From positions 1-11,031 of the forward strand of contig CALELI010000194.1 of NCBI GenBank assembly GCA_937902455.1: DNA of 11,031 nucleotides, in the 5' to 3' direction. Positions 7,084-11,031 of the stretch are shown here, in pieces. The translations under genes and the position numbers were made by a program. This stretch comes from an uncultured Prevotellaceae bacterium. Its GTDB lineage: Bacteria > Bacteroidota > Bacteroidia > Bacteroidales > Bacteroidaceae. Position 1 is the stretch's first letter. Each line of letters starts with the position of its first letter. The notes below the pieces were generated by a model, which worked only from the letters and a program-made list of their open reading frames with translations, ran no database searches and was not told the DNA's origin.

Positions 7084-7178
7084 CTATCGCTTATACACTC
7101 GCGCAAGATACTCACACTCGGAAATAAAAATAAATTCCGATTTATTTTGTTTTTCGCTCGTTTAATCGTATCTTTGCA
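7084..7178 (+). repeat. Promoter-bearing repeat module, copy 2
   Basis: Second copy of the module at 5930-6025. The hairpin is kept: AAAATAAAT (7127-7135), loop TCCG, ATTTATTTT (7140-7148), bulged G7149, with outer arms GAAATA and TTTTTC carrying one mismatch. Two of the six differences fall in the loop and leave the inner stem intact. Because it follows the GH43 stop by 28 nt and its hairpin is followed by a T-run (7150-7154), it might also end the GH43 transcript; that is inference. Confidence 0.85.
7145..7176 (+). promoter_or_regulatory. Promoter for the DUF4290-porin-murA-rimM operon
   Basis: A -33 box TTTTG (7145-7149), 19-nt spacer and -7 box TATCTTTG (7169-7176) match the Bacteroidetes consensus. 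Transcription would start near 7182 and the leader to the ATG at 7204 is about 22 nt and almost pure A/T. No other promoter is evident before rimM, since the genes that follow are 16 nt, 3 nt and minus 4 nt apart. Confidence 0.75.
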
Positions 7179-7203
7179 CCTTATAAATATATAATATTAA
7201 TTT

Positions 7204-7800
7204 ATGGACTATAATACACAGAGAAAGAAGTTGATATTACCAGAGTACGGAAGATGTATTCAAGAGATGGTTGATCACGCCAAAACAATTGAAGATAGAG
7301 AAGAACGCCAGCAGTGCGCAAACACAATCATAAAATTATTATCAAACTTATATGGCAAACAGAGTGCAAAAGAAGATGTAACTCAGAAACTCTGGAACCA
7401 TCTGGCAGCAATGGCAAACTACGAGCTCGACATTGATTATCCCGTAGAAATCGAAAATCTCTTTGAACGAGAGAATAAACGAGAGAACATCAAACTCCCT
7501 CAAAAGAAAATCCGCAAGCCTCACTATGGCGCATTAGCAGAAGAAACCACGAAGGTACTGCAGACCATGGAAGACGGAGAAGAGAAGGACGCCCTCATCC
7601 GTCTCGTTGCTAACCAGATGAAGAGAAATCTTGCTAACTGGAATCCCAACGCACTTAGCGATGAGAAAATCCTGGATGACCTCGCCGACTTCACACATGG
7701 GAAAGTTCAACTACTGCCAAACGAAATTGACCTCATACCAGATGCCGAGATTCTTAAGGACATTTCTATGAGTCAAGTCAAGAAAAAGAAAAAGAAATAA
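7204..7800 (+). CDS. DUF4290 domain protein
   Basis: A 198-residue protein of the DUF4290 family, found in Bacteroidetes and often placed next to murA; its function is not known. The N-terminus MDYNTQRKKLILPEYGRCIQ is the family's recognisable start, and YGKQ, PHYG and a region of predicted helices follow. There is no signal peptide or membrane segment, so it is probably cytosolic. The end (about 192-198) is a run of lysines, which could bind nucleic acid or membrane but may be simple drift. It heads the operon, and the porin gene starts 16 nt after its stop. The linkage to murA and rimM suggests a housekeeping role in envelope or growth, but this is guilt by association only. Confidence 0.88.
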   Translation: MDYNTQRKKLILPEYGRCIQEMVDHAKTIEDREERQQCANTIIKLLSNLYGKQSAKEDVTQKLWNHLAAMANYELDIDYPVEIENLFERENKRENIKLPQKKIRKPHYGALAEETTKVLQTMEDGEEKDALIRLVANQMKRNLANWNPNALSDEKILDDLADFTHGKVQLLPNEIDLIPDAEILKDISMSQVKKKKKK

Positions 7801-7816
7801 CCACCCATCATTCCCT

Positions 7817-9088
7817 ATGAATAGATATACACTTCTGTCTGCACTATTTATTCTGGCAGGCAATAATATTTCAGCACAAGACCATCAAACTGACGAGAGA
7901 TCAACAGAGAATCAATACAATCCGGAATTGGGCTATTTCCAGAAAGCATACACAGACTTGGGAGATCCAAGATTTATGTATGGCAAGGATGATTTTGCCA
8001 TCGGCATAGGTGGAACGATTCGCGCCTCAGCATATTTCGATTTCTTCGGTTCTCCTTCGGGCAATGCTCCAAAGTTCTCAGCAAGCCACCTGAGCATCCC
8101 CAGTGACGAAGCCAACAAATTCGGTCTGTCTGCCAGTAGCTCCGAGTTGCACATCAAGGCACGAAGCAAACTTGGGACGCACAATATCATAGCATACGTG
8201 AAATTCTTCGCCAACGATGAAGAGGTCATCAAACTCAGTCAGGCCTACGTCTCGTTAGACGGACTGACCATCGGAAAAGTCTATTCCTTCTTCATGGATC
8301 TGGAAGCTGGTGCCAGGACAGTTGACCTGAAAGGACCAAACACACAGGTTGACATGGGACAGCCGCTGATTGGATACACACTTCCTTTAGGAAAGAACTG
8401 GACACTCGGACTCTCTGCCGAAAAGCCGGAATGGAACACTGATACCATGAAGGATTTAGGAGTTGAATCCGACAACCAATCCATGCCGGACTTCGTCGGG
8501 AAAGCGAAATATAAATGGGACGGCGGACATGTTCAGGCTGCAGGACTGATCAGGAATCTGTCATACTGGCAACACGAAAAAGGAACAGTCAAGGTCGATG
8601 AAGGCGAAACGAAACATAAAATCGGCTGGGGTGCATCATTAAGTGGTTCACTGAAACTCTCCAACAGACTAAAGACATCAGCACAACTTTACTACGGCAA
8701 AGGCATCTCACGATATATCAACGATATCAGCAACCTCGACATTGACATGGGAGCAACCGACTGGAACGACCAGACATTGTCATACGACAGCATGGAACCA
8801 GTTGCCGTCGGAGGTGGCTACATCGCAGGTAGCTATCAATGGAGTCGCAGTCTGTCGTCAAACATGATAATCGGATGGGTACGAGCCTACAAGGACGACG
8901 AGATGCTTCTAAATAACAATTTCAAATACTCCACATATAGTGCGCTCAACTTATTCTGGGCCATCGACGACTATTGCTCAATCGGTCTCGAATATACAAA
9001 CGGTGCGCGCAAGGACTTCCAATTCATGGACGAGGAATGTCGCGGAGAAGGCAACAGAATCAATGCCACATTTATTTATCAATTCTAA
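7817..9088 (+). CDS. Outer-membrane beta-barrel porin, DcaP-like
   Basis: A 423-residue outer-membrane channel candidate. A signal peptide (about 1-20, LLSALFILAGNNISA-Q) is followed by a short acidic linker, and from GIGGTIRASAYFDF (about residue 62) onwards by alternating amphipathic strands such as SELHIKARSKLG and HNIIAYVKFFAND, ending in NATFIYQF with the C-terminal Phe typical of barrels recognised by the BAM machinery. The strand order and the FxM/DxEAG segment resemble DcaP-type porins, but that assignment is from general pattern only. It lies between the DUF4290 gene (16 nt) and murA (3 nt), so it is cotranscribed and probably translationally coupled with a peptidoglycan gene. The transported substrate cannot be told. 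Confidence 0.75.
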   Translation: MNRYTLLSALFILAGNNISAQDHQTDERSTENQYNPELGYFQKAYTDLGDPRFMYGKDDFAIGIGGTIRASAYFDFFGSPSGNAPKFSASHLSIPSDEANKFGLSASSSELHIKARSKLGTHNIIAYVKFFANDEEVIKLSQAYVSLDGLTIGKVYSFFMDLEAGARTVDLKGPNTQVDMGQPLIGYTLPLGKNWTLGLSAEKPEWNTDTMKDLGVESDNQSMPDFVGKAKYKWDGGHVQAAGLIRNLSYWQHEKGTVKVDEGETKHKIGWGASLSGSLKLSNRLKTSAQLYYGKGISRYINDISNLDIDMGATDWNDQTLSYDSMEPVAVGGGYIAGSYQWSRSLSSNMIIGWVRAYKDDEMLLNNNFKYSTYSALNLFWAIDDYCSIGLEYTNGARKDFQFMDEECRGEGNRINATFIYQF

Positions 9089-9091
9089 GCG

Positions 9092-10420
9092 ATGGCATCA
9101 TTTATCATAGAAGGTGGACATAAGCTATCGGGAGAAATCACCCCCCAAGGCGCAAAGAATGAAGCTTTGGAGGTGCTATCTGCTGTATTATTGACAGACC
9201 AGCCAGTAATCATACGTAACATACCGGAAATCCTCGACGTCAACAATCTAATATGTCTGATGACAGAGATGGGTGTAAAGGTTACAAAAGCCGAGCCACT
9301 GATATCACAAGTTGAATTAACCAATGACATGTGCTTTCAGGCTGACAACCTTAACATGGAATATCTTCAGAGTGACGAATTTATCCAAAGATGCTCTTCG
9401 TTGCGCGGAAGCATACTATTGCTGGGGCCGCTACTTGGCAGATTCCACAAGGCATGTGTGGCAAAGCCTGGTGGAGATCAAATCGGGCGTAGGCGTCTGG
9501 ACACACATTTTCAGGGCATTTACGAACTGGGGGCAGAGTTTCATCATGATTCCTCACGCGGTGTATACAATATTACGGCAGACCACCTTAAAGGGAAGTT
9601 CATGCTGCTTGATGAAGCATCCGTGACAGGTACGGCAAACATCATCATGACTGCAGTTCTGGCTGAAGGTACAACCCAGATATACAATGCAGCATGTGAG
9701 CCATATATTCAGCAACTATGCAAACTGCTCAACCAGATGGGAGCAGACATATCAGGAATTGCGTCTAATCTCATAACCATAAAGGGCGTTAAGAAATTGC
9801 ATGGTGCGGACCACACAATCCTACCAGATATGATTGAAGTGGGAAGTTTTATTGGTATGGCTGCCATGACAGGCAGTGCTATCACCATAAAGAACGTGTC
9901 ATACGATAATCTCGGCTGCATCCCGAACACATTCAGAAGAATGGGCATCACAATCAACAGAAACGGCGATGACCTGTTCATTCCTCAACATGACCATTAT
10001 GAAATACAGTCATTTATGGATGGGAGCACGATGGTTCTTTCTGACGCACCTTGGCCAGGTCTCACTCCAGACTTACTCAGTGTCTTGCTAGTTGTTGCAA
10101 CACAGGCAAAAGGATCAGTACTCATTCACCAGAAAATGTTTGAGAGCCGATTATTCTTTGTAGACAAGCTCATTGACATGGGAGCACAAATCATTCTTTG
10201 CGATCCACATAGGGCAGTTGTAGTAGGCCATGACAATCTCACGCCTCTCCTTGCATCAAGACTGACGTCACCAGATATTCGTGCAGGTATTGCACTACTG
10301 ATTGCTGCAATGAGCGCACAGGGAGTAAGTACCATCAGCCATATCGAACAGATTGATAGAGGCTATGAAAACATTGAGCAGCGCCTACGGGCTCTTGGTG
10401 CAAAAATTGAACGAATATGA
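9092..10420 (+). CDS. murA: UDP-N-acetylglucosamine 1-carboxyvinyltransferase
   Basis: Transfers enolpyruvate from PEP to UDP-GlcNAc, the first committed step of peptidoglycan synthesis; cytosolic. The 442-residue protein shows the two-domain EPSP-synthase-like fold: KNEA at 22-25 (substrate-binding Lys-Asn), SLRGSILLLGPLLGR (103-117), the active-site loop KPGGDQIGRRRLDTHF (125-140), and DLLSVLLVVATQAKG and PDIRAG in the second half. In the loop, the Cys115 of the E. coli enzyme is replaced by Asp (D129). This swap is known in other phyla to keep activity and prevent fosfomycin alkylation. The ATG at 9092 lies 3 nt after the porin stop; the stop overlaps the rimM start (ATGA). Confidence 0.96.
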   Translation: MASFIIEGGHKLSGEITPQGAKNEALEVLSAVLLTDQPVIIRNIPEILDVNNLICLMTEMGVKVTKAEPLISQVELTNDMCFQADNLNMEYLQSDEFIQRCSSLRGSILLLGPLLGRFHKACVAKPGGDQIGRRRLDTHFQGIYELGAEFHHDSSRGVYNITADHLKGKFMLLDEASVTGTANIIMTAVLAEGTTQIYNAACEPYIQQLCKLLNQMGADISGIASNLITIKGVKKLHGADHTILPDMIEVGSFIGMAAMTGSAITIKNVSYDNLGCIPNTFRRMGITINRNGDDLFIPQHDHYEIQSFMDGSTMVLSDAPWPGLTPDLLSVLLVVATQAKGSVLIHQKMFESRLFFVDKLIDMGAQIILCDPHRAVVVGHDNLTPLLASRLTSPDIRAGIALLIAAMSAQGVSTISHIEQIDRGYENIEQRLRALGAKIERI

Positions 10421-11019
10421 TTAACCGTGATGAAGTGTACAGAATCGGAAAGATAGCAAAGGCTCACGGTCTTAAGGGCGAAGTGGTCTTTGCCTTTGAC
10501 GATGATGTCTTTGACAGAGACGAGGCAGAATATCTCATATGCGAGATAGACGGCATACTTGTTCCCTTCTTCATTGAAGAATACCGTTTCCGTTCTGATT
10601 CATCTGCACTAATGAAATTCGAGGACATTGATTCAGTCGAGCAAACTGAGCGTTTACTTGGATGTGATGTTTTTTACGAAAGAGAACGTATTGCCCGCAA
10701 TATTGAAAGACAAGAGAAAGCCATCCCTGAATCAGTTCCTGAGGAGAACGAAGATGATGAAAATATGGTTTCCTTATATTTCTTTGTAGGATTCACCATT
10801 CAAGACGGCGAAAATGTCATTGGAAAGATTGCATCAATCAATGACTGCACAGAGAATTGGCTCTTCGTAACTGAGGATGACACTCTCATTCCAGCCAACG
10901 AGGATTTTATTGTAGATATTGATTATGAGAAGAAGATAATAATCATGGATCTCCCGCTGGGACTTCTTGATTTAAATAAGGGGTGTTCTATTAATTCCCC
11001 GCAAAAAATAAATAATTAA
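10417..11019 (+). CDS. rimM: Ribosome maturation factor RimM
   Basis: Binds ribosomal protein uS19 and helps assemble the head of the 30S subunit. The 200-residue product has the RimM N-terminal barrel with VYRIGKIAKAHGLKGEV (7-23) and a C-terminal PRC barrel from about residue 120 (YFFVGFTIQDG, TLIPANEDFIVDID, LPLGLLDLN). The two are joined by an acidic linker (about 100-118, rich in Glu and Asp) that is longer than in E. coli RimM; a short tail after GLLDLN is polar. The start overlaps the murA stop by 4 nt, so the pair is coupled. Confidence 0.94.
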   Translation: MINRDEVYRIGKIAKAHGLKGEVVFAFDDDVFDRDEAEYLICEIDGILVPFFIEEYRFRSDSSALMKFEDIDSVEQTERLLGCDVFYERERIARNIERQEKAIPESVPEENEDDENMVSLYFFVGFTIQDGENVIGKIASINDCTENWLFVTEDDTLIPANEDFIVDIDYEKKIIIMDLPLGLLDLNKGCSINSPQKINN

Positions 11020-11025
11020 CGAACT

Positions 11026-11031
11026 ATGGGT
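11026..11031 (+). CDS. Possible start of the next operon gene (partial)
   Basis: An ATG at 11026-11028 followed by GGT lies 6 nt after the rimM stop, at the spacing seen between the other genes of the operon. Only two codons are in the window, so nothing can be said about the product. Confidence 0.3.

Overview
The window looks like a chromosomal segment of a Bacteroidales bacterium, most likely Prevotella or a close relative. The evidence is Bacteroidetes-type promoters (TTTG-like -33 box, 19-21 nt spacer, TAnnTTTG -7 box), A/T-rich leaders without clear Shine-Dalgarno sites, a DUF4290 gene upstream of murA and rimM, and Bacteroidetes-style Gmk, NadD and RimM proteins. Genus is inferred from general look only. 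I see no rRNA, tRNA, CRISPR array, insertion sequence or phage gene.

Layout. (1) 1-3427 is a housekeeping block: gmk (+), a 538-bp gene-free spacer, nadD and yicC as an overlapping pair on the minus strand, and tsaB (+) diverging from yicC. The spacer holds a terminator-like hairpin and a degenerate tandem array with a 22-23 bp period. (2) 3434-7056 is a carbohydrate block: a secreted or periplasmic GH2 enzyme (-) and a GH43-like enzyme (+), transcribed divergently from a 224-bp region. (3) 7204-11019 is a tightly packed plus-strand operon: DUF4290 gene, DcaP-like outer-membrane porin, murA, rimM, and probably another gene starting at 11026.

The housekeeping genes cover GMP phosphorylation, NAD synthesis, an RNase-like protein and the t6A37 tRNA modification. 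The two glycoside hydrolases would trim side chains of plant or host glycans; no SusC/SusD pair is present. The last operon joins envelope building (MurA, porin) with ribosome maturation (RimM).

The most unusual non-coding feature is an approximately 82-95 bp promoter module present twice in direct orientation, once before the GH43 gene and once before the DUF4290 operon, 93% identical over 82 bp. Each copy carries an A/T-rich hairpin whose 3' arm contains the -33 box, followed by a perfect -7 box. A third, degenerate piece lies just upstream of copy 1. The two copies flank the GH43 gene exactly. I found no clear sign of a wholly new protein system; the coding content is of recognisable families.
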